Notes: a model not told the origin generated them from the sequence alone. A stretch of DNA of 35,228 nt from an uncultured bacterium (GCA_903888625.1 CAISUD010000023.1:1-35228), one strand, 5' to 3'. Numbered from the stretch's first letter, positions 7,163 to 14,724 are shown. Translations and numbers: made by a program.

Positions 7163-8279
7163 GACAAAAGTCGTAGTGGCAGAATTTACAAAAGGAGAAA
7201 AAAATCCAAAAGTTATTGGTGTGGGAGAAAGTGAAACAAAAGGTGTGCGATATGGTTATGTTATCAATCAAGCAGATGCTGTCACTTCATTAAAAATTGC
7301 AATTATAAATGCAGAAAAAAGTTCTGGTATAAAAATTCGCCGAGCTTTTGTTTCGGTAAACGGGGCGACTTTGCATTCTGAAATTAGTTCTGGTTTTTCT
7401 ATTATTTCAAAAGCGAATAGCGAAGTCACAAATTTAGATATCAAAAATGCTACCGAAGATTGTGAAAACAATTTAAATTTAAATAATAAAAAAGTTATCC
7501 AAAGTTTTCCAATTTCTTTCAAACTAGACGGCAAAGAAATCCTTGGACGAATCGAAGGTATGCGTGGAAATAAATTAGAAATAAAAGCTGTTTTTATCAC
7601 CTATTCAAGTCAACACCTAGAAGACCTACTGGGTGTCATCGCAGATGCTGGTGTTGAAACAATAAATGTTATCGCTGGACCGATTGCGGGAGCCAATTTA
7701 GCTATCTCTGCCAAACAAAAAGTAGTCGGTTGTGGGCTTGTAAATATTGGCTCAGAAACAGTTTCACTGGCTGTTTTTGAAAATGAAATTCCTATCTCGA
7801 TTCGTACTTTTTCTATTGGTTCTTCCAATATTACCAACGACATTGCCCTCGGTTTAAAAATCCCACTGGAAGAAGCGGAGGAATTGAAACTTGGCAATTT
7901 TTCTGAACAATATCCAAAGAAAAAATTAGACGAAATTGTTTCGGCTCGTTTGTCTGATATTTTCGAATCAATCGAAAATCATTTAAAAAAAATAAAACGA
8001 AATGAGCTACTACCTGCTGGAATTGTTTTTATTGGGGGTGGAGCAAATGTTATTGGCCTCGAAGAACTTTCAAAATCTTTTTTGAAACTTCCATCGAAAA
8101 TTGGTTCAACTGAAATTTTTGCCAATGCAAAAACTAAACTTCGCGACCCAGCTTATTTCACTGCTCTTGGACTTGTTGTCTCGGAAGATGAGAAAGTTTA
8201 TACCGACGGTTCCATTTCCAATATGTTCAAAAACGTTAAAGCTTCTCTAAAATCTATCACCAAACAACTCATGCCATAA
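7119..8279 (+). CDS. ftsA: Cell division protein FtsA
   Basis: This is an actin-fold ATPase that tethers FtsZ to the membrane. Phosphate-1 motif GIDLGSAKTKVVVAE is at the N-terminus, the SHS2/1C subdomain follows (residues about 85-160), then phosphate-2 GCGLVNIGSETVSLAVFENE and the adenosine motif FIGGGANVIGLEEL. A basic amphipathic C-terminal tail (MFKNVKASLKSITKQLMP) fits the membrane-targeting helix. At 386 aa it is slightly short. The gene starts 44 nt inside ybeY, and its stop codon abuts a palindromic repeat. ftsZ, normally the next gene, is displaced 1.6 kb downstream by the repeat/transposase island. Confidence 0.93.
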   Translation: MIRNISIGIDLGSAKTKVVVAEFTKGEKNPKVIGVGESETKGVRYGYVINQADAVTSLKIAIINAEKSSGIKIRRAFVSVNGATLHSEISSGFSIISKANSEVTNLDIKNATEDCENNLNLNNKKVIQSFPISFKLDGKEILGRIEGMRGNKLEIKAVFITYSSQHLEDLLGVIADAGVETINVIAGPIAGANLAISAKQKVVGCGLVNIGSETVSLAVFENEIPISIRTFSIGSSNITNDIALGLKIPLEEAEELKLGNFSEQYPKKKLDEIVSARLSDIFESIENHLKKIKRNELLPAGIVFIGGGANVIGLEELSKSFLKLPSKIGSTEIFANAKTKLRDPAYFTALGLVVSEDEKVYTDGSISNMFKNVKASLKSITKQLMP

Positions 8280-8301
8280 CTGAGAGGCCTTGCCTCTCAG
8301 T
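8279..8301. repeat. REP-like palindrome, copy 1
   Basis: This is a near-perfect palindrome, core TGAGAGGCCTTGCCTCTCA, with 9-11 bp arms and a CTT loop. It starts on the last base of the ftsA stop codon. The identity with copy 2 extends to 30 nt by including TAAATTTT downstream. Confidence 0.9.
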
Positions 8302-8312
8302 AAATTTTAATT

Positions 8313-9103
8313 ATGAACAAAAAAAATTATTTAATGGAACAGCTCAGTATTATGCAAAATATCGTCATGGCTACCCCTACGCTTTTATTGAACATATATT
8401 AAAATCGTTTAATCTTAATAAAAATTCAAGGGTTCTTGATTTGGGCACGGGAACAGGACAAATAGCAATACCTATTTCAAAATATGTTAAAGAGGTAACA
8501 GCAATTGACCCAGAAAAAGAAATGCTTAAAGAAGCAGCAAAACAAGCAAAGAAAGAAGAAATTGTGAATATAAAATGGATATTAAGTAAAGCCGAAGATA
8601 TTACTGAAAAATTAGGAAACTTTAATTTAACTACAATGGGAGCATCATTTCACTGGATGGAACAAGACAAGGTTCTTGAAAGAATTCTTAAAATTACACA
8701 AAAAAATGGGGGCGTTGTTATAGTGGCAAATCAATTATCAATTTTCACTGAGAAAAAAACAGAAGCGTATAAAAAAATTGTTCAGGAAGTTATTAAAAAT
8801 TATCTTGGTGAAAAAAGACGAGCTGGTAATTCATTTTTTCAGTCACCAAAGGATAAATTTGAAAATATCATAAAAAGATCAAAATTTCGTAAATTTCAAA
8901 AATTTAAATATAAGTACAAACAGAACTGGACAATAGATGAAATCATTGGATTTCTTTATTCAACATCTTTTGCTTCAAGAAGACTATTCGGAGACAAAAT
9001 TAATGAATTTGAAAAAGAATTAAGAAAAAAATTATTTGAATTAAATCCAGATGGTAAATTTACAGAAACAGTAATATGCGAAGCCTACCTTGCGTGGAAA
9101 TAA
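8313..9103 (+). CDS. Class I SAM-dependent methyltransferase, frameshifted N-terminus
   Basis: The long frame starting with TTG at 8441 (MGTGTGQIA) is only the downstream part. Homologous-looking sequence runs upstream in the same frame (LFNGTAQYYAKYRHGYPYAFIEHIL...NSRVLDLGTGTGQ), where motif I (LDLGTGTGQ) is complete. No usable start codon exists in that frame. The ATG at 8313 is out of frame by one base, and a run of eight A's follows it; nine A's would restore MNKKKLFNGT. Motif-like elements downstream include AIDPEKEML and a W-rich substrate region. The substrate is unknown. It may be a cargo gene of the island, since identical palindromes flank it. It is either a frameshift mutation, a phase-variable tract or a sequence error. 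Confidence 0.7.
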
Positions 9104-9104
9104 T

Positions 9105-9127
9105 ACTGAGAGGCCTTGCCTCTCAGT
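9105..9127. repeat. REP-like palindrome, copy 2
   Basis: It is identical to copy 1 and, with its 3' flank TAAATTTT, forms a 30-nt direct repeat around the methyltransferase. It sits 1 nt after the methyltransferase stop. Its TTGCCT serves as a candidate -35 hexamer for the transposase promoter. Confidence 0.9.
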
Positions 9128-9143
9128 AAATTTTTGATATAAT
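9116..9143 (+). promoter_or_regulatory. Transposase promoter with repeat-borne -35
   Basis: TTGCCT (inside the palindrome), a 16-nt spacer, then a perfect TATAAT, followed by 6 nt and the ATG at 9150. The transcript would be leaderless, and the repeat itself contributes the -35 element. Confidence 0.6.
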
Positions 9144-9149
9144 TTTAAT

Positions 9150-9800
9150 ATGTCTATAAGAAAAGAAAATTTAGTACAAGGCGAATATTATCATATTTAC
9201 AATAGAGGTGTAGATAAAAGAGATATATTTTCTAATGAAAAAGATTTGCAAAGATTTTTTAAAAGCATGATCGAGTTTAATGTTAAGGATCCAATTGGAA
9301 GCATATATCTAAACACTTTTCATAAAGATGAAGAACTGAGAGGCAAGGCCTCTCAGTTGGTAGATTTTGTTGCATTTTGTCTTAACCCAAATCATTATCA
9401 TTTTATCCTCACTCCCCTTGTAGAAAAAGGCATAGAAAAATTTATGCAACGACTTGGTACTGGATATAGTTTATATTTTAATCAAAAAGAAAAAAGAACG
9501 GGCTCTCTTTTCCAAGGAAAATTTAAAAGTAAGCACGTAAAATCAAATGAGTATTTACTTCAATTAAGTTCATATGTAAATTTAAATAATTGTGATGAAA
9601 ATGGAAAAATAAAAAATTTACTAAGTATGTCTAGTTGGAAAGAATACATAAATGAATCAAATTTTAATTTTTGTAATAAAGAAATAATTTTAGGACAATT
9701 TGAATCTAAAGAAAAATATAAAAAACTTGCTTTGAGTTTATGGAAAGAAACTTGCAAGAAAAAAGAAGAAATTGAAGATTTAGAATTTATTAAACACTGA
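9150..9800 (+). CDS. REP-associated Y1 (HUH) transposase, RayT-like
   Basis: This 216-aa protein belongs to the IS200/IS605-type single-strand transposase superfamily. It opens with EYYHIYNRGVDKRDIFSNEKD, typical of REP-associated transposases, and carries the HUH metal motif in LNPNHYHFIL (about residue 90). The probable catalytic tyrosine is in the helix MQRLGTGYSLYFNQ, and GSLFQGKFKSKHV is the conserved family block. An inverted copy of the palindrome lies inside the gene and encodes LRGKASQ before the HUH motif. The stop codon is supplied by another copy. It should nick and join single-stranded REP hairpins. The insert falls in a variable loop, so activity may be retained. Confidence 0.9.
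   Translation: MSIRKENLVQGEYYHIYNRGVDKRDIFSNEKDLQRFFKSMIEFNVKDPIGSIYLNTFHKDEELRGKASQLVDFVAFCLNPNHYHFILTPLVEKGIEKFMQRLGTGYSLYFNQKEKRTGSLFQGKFKSKHVKSNEYLLQLSSYVNLNNCDENGKIKNLLSMSSWKEYINESNFNFCNKEIILGQFESKEKYKKLALSLWKETCKKKEEIEDLEFIKH
9334..9358. repeat. REP-like palindrome, copy 3, inside the transposase gene
   Basis: The inverted-orientation copy (core TGAGAGGCAAGGCCTCTCA) lies in frame within the RayT-like gene and encodes E-L-R-G-K-A-S-Q-L. The same reading frame is used by the related insert in tsaD (ELRGKSS). Confidence 0.9.
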
Positions 9801-9819
9801 GAGGCCTTGCCTCTCAGTG
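9795..9819. repeat. REP-like palindrome, copy 4, supplies the transposase stop codon
   Basis: This copy has 11-bp arms (CACTGAGAGGC / GCCTCTCAGTG) around CTT. The transposase reads CAC TGA into it, so the repeat provides the last residue and stop. It also lies in the upstream region of ftsZ. Confidence 0.9.
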
Positions 9820-9898
9820 GGCTTTGCTTTTTTATATTTTCTGCTATTATAGAAGGCATATAACCTTTATTAATTTATCAATTTAACTATATAAATAT

Positions 9899-11149
9899 AT
9901 GCCAAAAGTAAACCCCGCTATAGAAACATTCGCTCGTATTAAAGTAATAGGTATTGGAGGTTCTGGAAAGAACGCTTTAAACCACATGATTAGCACCAAA
10001 GTCAAGGGTGTGGAATTTATCTGTATGAATACCGATACCCAAGATTTACATCACTCTCTCGCCGAGAAAAAAATTCATATCGGAAAAAATTTAACTAAAG
10101 GTCTAGGAGCTGGAATGAATCCAGAAGTTGGACGAAAGGCAGCCGAAGAAACTAAAGCTGAAATTCAAGATACGATCAAAGGTTCCGACATGATCTTTAT
10201 CGCTTGTGGAATGGGTGGAGGTACTGGCACTGGAGCTGCTCCGATCGTGGCTCGTTCGGCAAAAGAACAAGGCATCTTGACTGTCGCAGTTGTGACTAAA
10301 CCATTTTTCTTTGAAGGAAATCAAAGAATGAAAATTGCTGACAAAGGTTTAGAAGAATTAGCCAAAGAAGTAGATGCTATCATCATTATTCCAAACGATA
10401 AATTACTTCAAATTTCTGATAAAAATACAAACTTCAAAGATGCTTTTGCAACTTGTGACGATGTTCTTCGCCAAGCTGTCGAAGGGATTTCTGACCTTAT
10501 CACTACGCCTGGAATCATCAATGTGGACTTTGCCGATATCAAAGCTATCATGTCAGACGCTGGTTCTGCCCTTATGGGTATCGGTTCTGCTTCTGGTGAA
10601 AAACGAGCTGAAAAGGCAGCATTGATGGCTATCAATTCTCCTCTTCTTGAAGTTTCTATCAATGGTGCCAAAGGAGTTTTGTTTGCAATTTCTGGTGGCG
10701 ACGATATCACAATTCATGAAATTCAAGAGGCTGCCAAAATTATTACTGAATCAATTGATAAAGATGCTAAAGTTATTTTCGGAACTATTCGTGATGAAAA
10801 ATTAAAAAAAGGAGAATTGAAAGTTACCGTTATCGCCACTTCCTTCCCAGCTGATATGCCTCGCAAAACTCTTTTTAGTCTAAATGCTTCTACTGGTGGA
10901 AATCAAAAATTAGTAAAAGATGAAGAACCACAAATTGTTAAAAAAGAAATTCACAATAGTATCAAAAATCCAAACTTGAATCCAGCCATAAATGTAAATG
11001 TAAATAATATTGCTAATACTAATAATAAAGAAAATAACGATTTTCTAAAAAGAGACAAAAAACCAGAAATCGTTGAAGAAATAATAATAGACGACGACAC
11101 CGAAGACTGGAGCGCTATCCCTGCATTTCTACGAAGGAATAAAAAATAG
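9899..11149 (+). CDS. ftsZ: Cell division GTPase FtsZ
   Basis: This is a tubulin-like GTPase that forms the Z-ring. N-terminal KVIGIGGSGKNALNHM, the NTD motif in CMNTDTQDL and the signature GGGTGTGAAPIVA (about residue 105) are intact. The T7/synergy region NVDFADIKAIMSDAGSALMGIGSA is also conserved. A variable N-rich linker (NVNNIANTNNKENN) leads to a C-terminal peptide EDWSAIPAFLRRNKK, the expected FtsA-binding tail. At 416 aa it is normal. No SD is present and the leader is very AT-rich. It is normally cotranscribed with ftsA but is here separated from it by the palindrome/transposase island, so it likely has its own promoter. Confidence 0.96.
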   Translation: MPKVNPAIETFARIKVIGIGGSGKNALNHMISTKVKGVEFICMNTDTQDLHHSLAEKKIHIGKNLTKGLGAGMNPEVGRKAAEETKAEIQDTIKGSDMIFIACGMGGGTGTGAAPIVARSAKEQGILTVAVVTKPFFFEGNQRMKIADKGLEELAKEVDAIIIIPNDKLLQISDKNTNFKDAFATCDDVLRQAVEGISDLITTPGIINVDFADIKAIMSDAGSALMGIGSASGEKRAEKAALMAINSPLLEVSINGAKGVLFAISGGDDITIHEIQEAAKIITESIDKDAKVIFGTIRDEKLKKGELKVTVIATSFPADMPRKTLFSLNASTGGNQKLVKDEEPQIVKKEIHNSIKNPNLNPAINVNVNNIANTNNKENNDFLKRDKKPEIVEEIIIDDDTEDWSAIPAFLRRNKK

Positions 11150-11162
11150 AACCTCACCCCTG

Positions 11163-11190
11163 CCCCTCTCCTGGAAGGAGAGGGGTTTTT
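11163..11190 (+). terminator. Rho-independent terminator of ftsZ
   Basis: A perfect 9-bp stem CCCCTCTCC / GGAGAGGGG with a TGGAA loop is followed by TTTTT. It lies 14 nt after the ftsZ stop and immediately before the trxB promoter. Confidence 0.9.
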
Positions 11191-11209
11191 GGTTTTTACA
11201 TTTTTTTGT

Positions 11210-11215
11210 TATACT
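11210..11215 (+). promoter_or_regulatory. -10 box of trxB (leaderless geometry)
   Basis: TATACT ends exactly 6 nt before the trxB ATG at 11222. The -35 is weak (T-rich, overlapping the terminator tail). Confidence 0.5.
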
Positions 11216-11221
11216 AAAAGT

Positions 11222-12187
11222 ATGATATATGACCTGATAATAATTGGTGGTGGACCGGCGGGAACTGCGGCTGCAGTTTACGCCTCCAGGAAACGCTTGA
11301 ATACCCTACTTGTAGTGGCTGAATTCGGTGGGCAGTCGGTAGTATCCGAACAAATCTACAATTGGATCGGTTCTGTTTCTATTGCCGGATCAGAACTTGC
11401 CGAGAATTTCAAAAAACATGTTTTAGCTAATACAGGAGAAAATCAAACCCTAAAAATAAAAGAAGGTGCGAAAGTAGTTAGTGTTGCGGAAGCCTTGCTT
11501 TCGCAAGTTGGCGAAAGCAAGGCTTCCGCAAAGTATTTCAAAATAAAAACTGATACAGACGAAGAATTCGAAACAAAAACAATTTTAATAACCACCGGCA
11601 GTGTCCGCAAAAAATTAGAAGCTAATAATGCTGACAATTTTGAAAACAAAGGCCTCACCTATTGCGCCAGTTGCGATGGACCACTTTTTAATGAAGCTGA
11701 TGTCGCAGTTATCGGTGGAGGTAATGCTGCTTTTGAAAGTGCTGCTCAACTCCTCGCTTATTGTAATTCAGTGACAATCATAAATCGTAGTCCAAATTTT
11801 CGAGCCGATAAAATAACCGTAGAAAAAGTTTTGGCTAATCCAAAAATGAAATCCATCACTAATGCTGACATTTTAGAAATAAAAGGAGAAAAAATGGTTG
11901 AAGGAATTTTATTGAAAGATAAAGAAACTGAAAAAGAATCTATTTTAAATGTTTCTGGAATTTTTGTAGAAATCGGCCAAATTCCAAATACAAATTTTGT
12001 GAAAAATATCGTCCCGCTTGATAATCTTTGCCGAATAAAAATAGACCCTTGGACTGGTAAAACAGAAACGGCTGGCATCTGGGCAGCTGGTGATTGTACC
12101 AACATTTTATATCATCAAAACAACATAGCCGCTGGCGACGCCGTCCGTGCCCTAGAAGATATTTATCTTACACTAAATACAAAATAA
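11222..12187 (+). CDS. trxB: Thioredoxin reductase-like flavoprotein
   Basis: This FAD/NAD(P)H disulfide oxidoreductase has the FAD motif IIIGGGPAGTAAAVYASRK at the N-terminus, the redox centre YCASCDGPLF in the middle, a NAD(P)-binding VAVIGGGNAAFESAAQLL and the terminal FAD motif GIWAAGDCTN. I start at ATG 11222 (MIYDLIIIGGG), not the TTG at 11189, which lies in the terminator; this gives 321 aa. Between the first FAD region and the redox domain a perfect 48-nt inverted repeat adds about 16 residues (AEALLSQVGESKASAK) that normal TrxB lacks. Its likely electron acceptor could be the glutaredoxin-like protein at 32153 or a thioredoxin outside the window. Confidence 0.9.
   Translation: MIYDLIIIGGGPAGTAAAVYASRKRLNTLLVVAEFGGQSVVSEQIYNWIGSVSIAGSELAENFKKHVLANTGENQTLKIKEGAKVVSVAEALLSQVGESKASAKYFKIKTDTDEEFETKTILITTGSVRKKLEANNADNFENKGLTYCASCDGPLFNEADVAVIGGGNAAFESAAQLLAYCNSVTIINRSPNFRADKITVEKVLANPKMKSITNADILEIKGEKMVEGILLKDKETEKESILNVSGIFVEIGQIPNTNFVKNIVPLDNLCRIKIDPWTGKTETAGIWAAGDCTNILYHQNNIAAGDAVRALEDIYLTLNTK
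11484..11531. repeat. Perfect 21-bp inverted repeat inserted in trxB
   Basis: Arms TTGCGGAAGCCTTGCTTTCG(C) and their exact complement enclose a 6-nt loop (AAGTTG). The 48-nt insert keeps the frame and shares the CCTTGC/GCAAGG core with the REP-like family. The encoded peptide (ALLSQVGESKASA) is absent from typical TrxB. Confidence 0.85.
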
Positions 12188-12216
12188 AAATGCTAGGTCT
12201 TGCCTAGCATTTTTTT
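12188..12216 (+). terminator. trxB terminator with REP-like core
   Basis: AAATGCTAGG-TCTTG-CCTAGCATTT followed by T's directly after trxB. The loop region AGGTCTTGCCT is the same core as the palindrome family, so this may be a family member used as a terminator. Confidence 0.8.
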
Positions 12217-12231
12217 AATATTTTTATTTTT

Positions 12232-12711
12232 CTATTGTGCAGGAATTGGTGCAGTTGGATTTAGAGTTGTCGGTCTTATTTGGATAGACTGTGCATTTAC
12301 ACTACCATCTGGATTGGCTGTGCCGGTAATGCTAACTTGCTTACCTATTGATAAATCATTCGCTGTGCCATCGGTTGTTTTCATAATACTAGTTGTCCCA
12401 GTATAGAAAACAATTTTGGAACCTTGAGTAGTTGCACCTGTGGTAGGAGCTCCATTTTGCCCTCCCATAGCTTTTAGTTCTACAGTGATACTGTTTGCAT
12501 CCATAGCCACAATTTGGCCAGTAACAAATCCCCCACCGGCTCGCATTCCTTTTCCACCGGCCATACCACTTCTACTAAATTGACCAGGAACATTTTGATT
12601 ACTACTTGCAGTTTGTGCTTTATTTTTCCCATAAGAAGAACCGATAAAAAAGAAAACGAAAGCGACTACGACAAAACCAACTATTAAACTTATTTTTATT
12701 TTTTTATTCAT
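12232..12711 (-). CDS. Secreted/anchored DUF5666-like protein
   Basis: This 159-aa protein has a signal-anchor (ISLIVGFVVVAFVFFFIGSSYG), a Gly/Arg-rich low-complexity stretch (SGMAGGKGMRAGGGFVTG) and a small beta domain (GQIVAMDANSITVELKAM...GSKIVFYTGTTSI...IGKQVSITGTANPDGSVNAQSIQI). The G-x-I-x-x-x-x-x-x-I-x-V / G-x-V-x-I-x-G pattern matches DUF5666-type OB-like domains. It lies downstream of the MacAB-type exporter genes, separated from them by the IR-bounded leader at 12710-12812. It probably acts extracytoplasmically; the function is unknown. Confidence 0.7.
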   Translation of the reverse strand: MNKKIKISLIVGFVVVAFVFFFIGSSYGKNKAQTASSNQNVPGQFSRSGMAGGKGMRAGGGFVTGQIVAMDANSITVELKAMGGQNGAPTTGATTQGSKIVFYTGTTSIMKTTDGTANDLSIGKQVSITGTANPDGSVNAQSIQIRPTTLNPTAPIPAQ

Positions 12712-12812
12712 CCCGAACGAAATAAAAGTTTATTGTTTCGCTTTTATTTAAATTAATATTTATAAATTATTTTTCTCCCGTAAAAATATACGACATGAAT
12801 TTCGTACGGGAT
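12710..12812 (-). promoter_or_regulatory. IR-bounded leader 1: arms pair across ~100 nt and cover the start codon
   Basis: In minus-strand RNA, ATCCCGTACGAAAT at the 5' end (right at the macB-like stop codon) can pair with ATTTCGTTCGGGAT (13 of 14), whose final AT begins the ATG of the DUF5666 gene. A competing local hairpin exists: the same 5' arm's TCCCGTA pairs with a TACGGGA 22 nt downstream. An AAATAAAAG/CTTTTATTT hairpin next to the 3' arm competes too. Confidence 0.55.
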
Positions 12813-14035
12813 TACTCATACCGCAAAGCATCAATTGGATTTAATTTTGAGGCTCTTTGGGCTGGATAATAACCAAAAACAATTCCTATTACAGCTGACA
12901 CTCCAAAAGCAAGGGCAATTGAAGACACTGAAACTACTGCTTGCAATATTCCAAGTGAACTTATCGCCAGAGCAATTCCGACCCCGAGGAGAACTCCGAT
13001 AATTCCTCCGATAAAAGTTAGAGCAACTGCTTCAATTAAAAATTGTCGATTAATATCTTTTCGTTTAGCACCAATTGCTTTCCGAAGTCCGATTTCTCGA
13101 GTTCTCTCTGTGACAGTAGTCAACATCATATTCATAATTCCAATTCCTCCAACTAATAAAGAAATTCCAGCAACCGCGGCTAGTAGTCCAGTAAAGGTAC
13201 TAGTAACAGAAGAAGCTGTCGCAATAATATCTGCTTGATTTAAAGTATTAAAATCTGCTTTAGTTGGATCGGTAATATTATGACGAGAAAGTAGTAATGT
13301 AGTGACATCAGCCTGCACTTGCGAAGAAACACTTGAATCCTGAGCTGAAACATCTATCTCACTTAAATATCTATTTCCAGAAAGATACCGCCCGGCTGTA
13401 GTGTATGGAATATAAACTACATCATCAACATTTGAAAAACCAGAACCACCTTTAGAAACAGTTATCCCGATAACGGTATATTCACTACCAGAAATACGGA
13501 TTTTTTGACCAACTACATTTTCAGCACCTACACCAAATAAATCATCTCTAGTCGTCGGTCCTAGAATCGCAACTTTTGAACCACTAGAAACATCGTTAGC
13601 TGAAATAAATGAGCCTTCATCAATTGAAACATTTCGAACAGTTAAATATGATGGCTCAGTCCCAACGATATTGGTATTGGTATTGGTACCGGTTGCTGTC
13701 ACTTGCTTTCGAGAACTTACTTCTCGCACAACTGCTGACACTCCTGAAACTTGTGAAGCAATTGCATCTGCATCTGGCACAGTTAGTGTTAAAGCTACTC
13801 CACGACCTCCGCTTGGTCCTCCAAAAGATCGTTGGGCTCCCGGCATCACAATAATTAAATTTGAACCAATTGATTCTATGCTAGCTGAAATAGAATTTTG
13901 AGCTCCAGTCCCAATAGCCGTCAAAGCGATAACCGAACCAATTCCAATAATAATACCAAGCATTGTTAAACCTGAACGGATTTTATTACTAGAGAGGGCT
14001 AAAAATGTTTCTTTTAAAATATCTTTTATTTTCAT
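12812..14035 (-). CDS. MacB-type ABC transporter permease (FtsX/MacB_PCD)
   Basis: This 407-aa permease has the MacB topology: TM1 near residues 18-40 (KIRSGLTMLGIIIGIGSVIALTAIG), a large extracytoplasmic domain (about 45-270) and three C-terminal TMs (LLAAVAGISLLVGGIGIMNMML; LTFIGGIIGVLLGVGIALAI; VSSIALAFGVSAVIGIVFGYYPA). The typical TERTREIGLRKAIGAKRKDI motif sits after TM2. It overlaps the ATPase gene by 4 nt and acts with it and with the adaptor at 14743. The substrate is unknown; peptides or envelope molecules are plausible. Confidence 0.92.
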   Translation of the reverse strand: MKIKDILKETFLALSSNKIRSGLTMLGIIIGIGSVIALTAIGTGAQNSISASIESIGSNLIIVMPGAQRSFGGPSGGRGVALTLTVPDADAIASQVSGVSAVVREVSSRKQVTATGTNTNTNIVGTEPSYLTVRNVSIDEGSFISANDVSSGSKVAILGPTTRDDLFGVGAENVVGQKIRISGSEYTVIGITVSKGGSGFSNVDDVVYIPYTTAGRYLSGNRYLSEIDVSAQDSSVSSQVQADVTTLLLSRHNITDPTKADFNTLNQADIIATASSVTSTFTGLLAAVAGISLLVGGIGIMNMMLTTVTERTREIGLRKAIGAKRKDINRQFLIEAVALTFIGGIIGVLLGVGIALAISSLGILQAVVSVSSIALAFGVSAVIGIVFGYYPAQRASKLNPIDALRYE

Positions 14036-14724
14036 CGTTTTTTATGTGATTTACTGTCACTAGTAATAACTCCATCTCGAATAGTGATTATGCGATCTGC
14101 GTGTTCAGCAATTTCTTGTTCGTGAGTAATCAAGATAATGGTTCGACCTAATTCTTTGTTTAATTTTTGAAAAGTATTTAAAACAATTTCTCCAGTTTTC
14201 GAATCCAAATTTCCAGTCGGCTCATCCGCTAAAATAAGTGATGGATTGTTTACCAAAGCCCTGGCGATAGCTACTCGCTGAATTTGTCCTCCAGAAAGTT
14301 GATTAGAAAGATGAGAAAAATATATTCTATCAAGCCCACTGGCAAACAACGCTTCCTCGGCTCTAATAATTCTTTCTTTGTCAGGAACTCCATCATAAAC
14401 AAGTGGCAAGCTAACATTTCTAATCACAGTAGTTCGTGGTAATAAATTAAAAGATTGAAAAACGAAACCGATTTTATCTCGACGAATATCTGCCAACTGG
14501 TCGTCTGAGAGAGTTGAAACATCTTTATTATCTAAAAAATACGAACCAGAAGTTGGACTATCGAGTGCCCCCAAGATATGCATCAAGGTGGATTTACCAG
14601 AACCAGATGGTCCCATTATTGCAATAAATTCACCATCGGCCACACTAAAGCTAACCCCTTTAACTGCTTCGAAGGGTTCTCCCCCAGTATTGTATGTTTT
14701 TGTAATATTTTTTACTTCAATCAT
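14032..14724 (-). CDS. MacB/LolD-type ABC transporter ATPase
   Basis: This is the ATPase subunit of the exporter. Walker A GPSGSGKST (about residue 39), Q-loop VFQSFNLLPR, signature LSGGQIQRVAIARAL, Walker B LILADEPTGNLDS and switch His in ILITHEQEIAEHADR are all present. At 230 aa it has the usual length and ends in a basic tail. It overlaps the permease by 4 nt. Strong similarity to the MacB/LolD/FtsE clade, which couples ATP hydrolysis to mechanotransmission rather than classical transport. Confidence 0.95.
   Translation of the reverse strand: MIEVKNITKTYNTGGEPFEAVKGVSFSVADGEFIAIMGPSGSGKSTLMHILGALDSPTSGSYFLDNKDVSTLSDDQLADIRRDKIGFVFQSFNLLPRTTVIRNVSLPLVYDGVPDKERIIRAEEALFASGLDRIYFSHLSNQLSGGQIQRVAIARALVNNPSLILADEPTGNLDSKTGEIVLNTFQKLNKELGRTIILITHEQEIAEHADRIITIRDGVITSDSKSHKKR

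Larger units (their letters stand above)
8279..9819 (+). mobile_element. REP/RayT island between ftsA and ftsZ
   Basis: A 1.54-kb segment is bounded and divided by four copies of the same palindrome (8279, 9105, 9336 inverted, 9795). It carries a methyltransferase and a Y1-type transposase. The architecture matches REP-associated tyrosine transposase systems (REPtrons), in which a single-copy RayT is flanked by the REP palindromes it acts on. It separates ftsA from ftsZ, which are usually adjacent. No target-site duplication or classical IS terminal repeat is visible, so the boundaries are those of the outer palindromes. Confidence 0.75.

Noticed and set aside
8314-8400. ORF from ATG 8313 in its own frame (MNKKNYLMEQLSIMQ...)
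   Set aside because: It ends after about 29 codons and has no family features; the methyltransferase sequence is in another frame.
8279-9819. Classical IS element with terminal inverted repeats and target duplication
   Set aside because: The ends are palindromes and no target-site duplication is visible; Y1 transposases do not make such duplications.
11189-11221. TTG start of trxB at 11189
   Set aside because: It lies in the terminator T-run upstream of the -10 box; the FAD motif begins at the ATG 11222.
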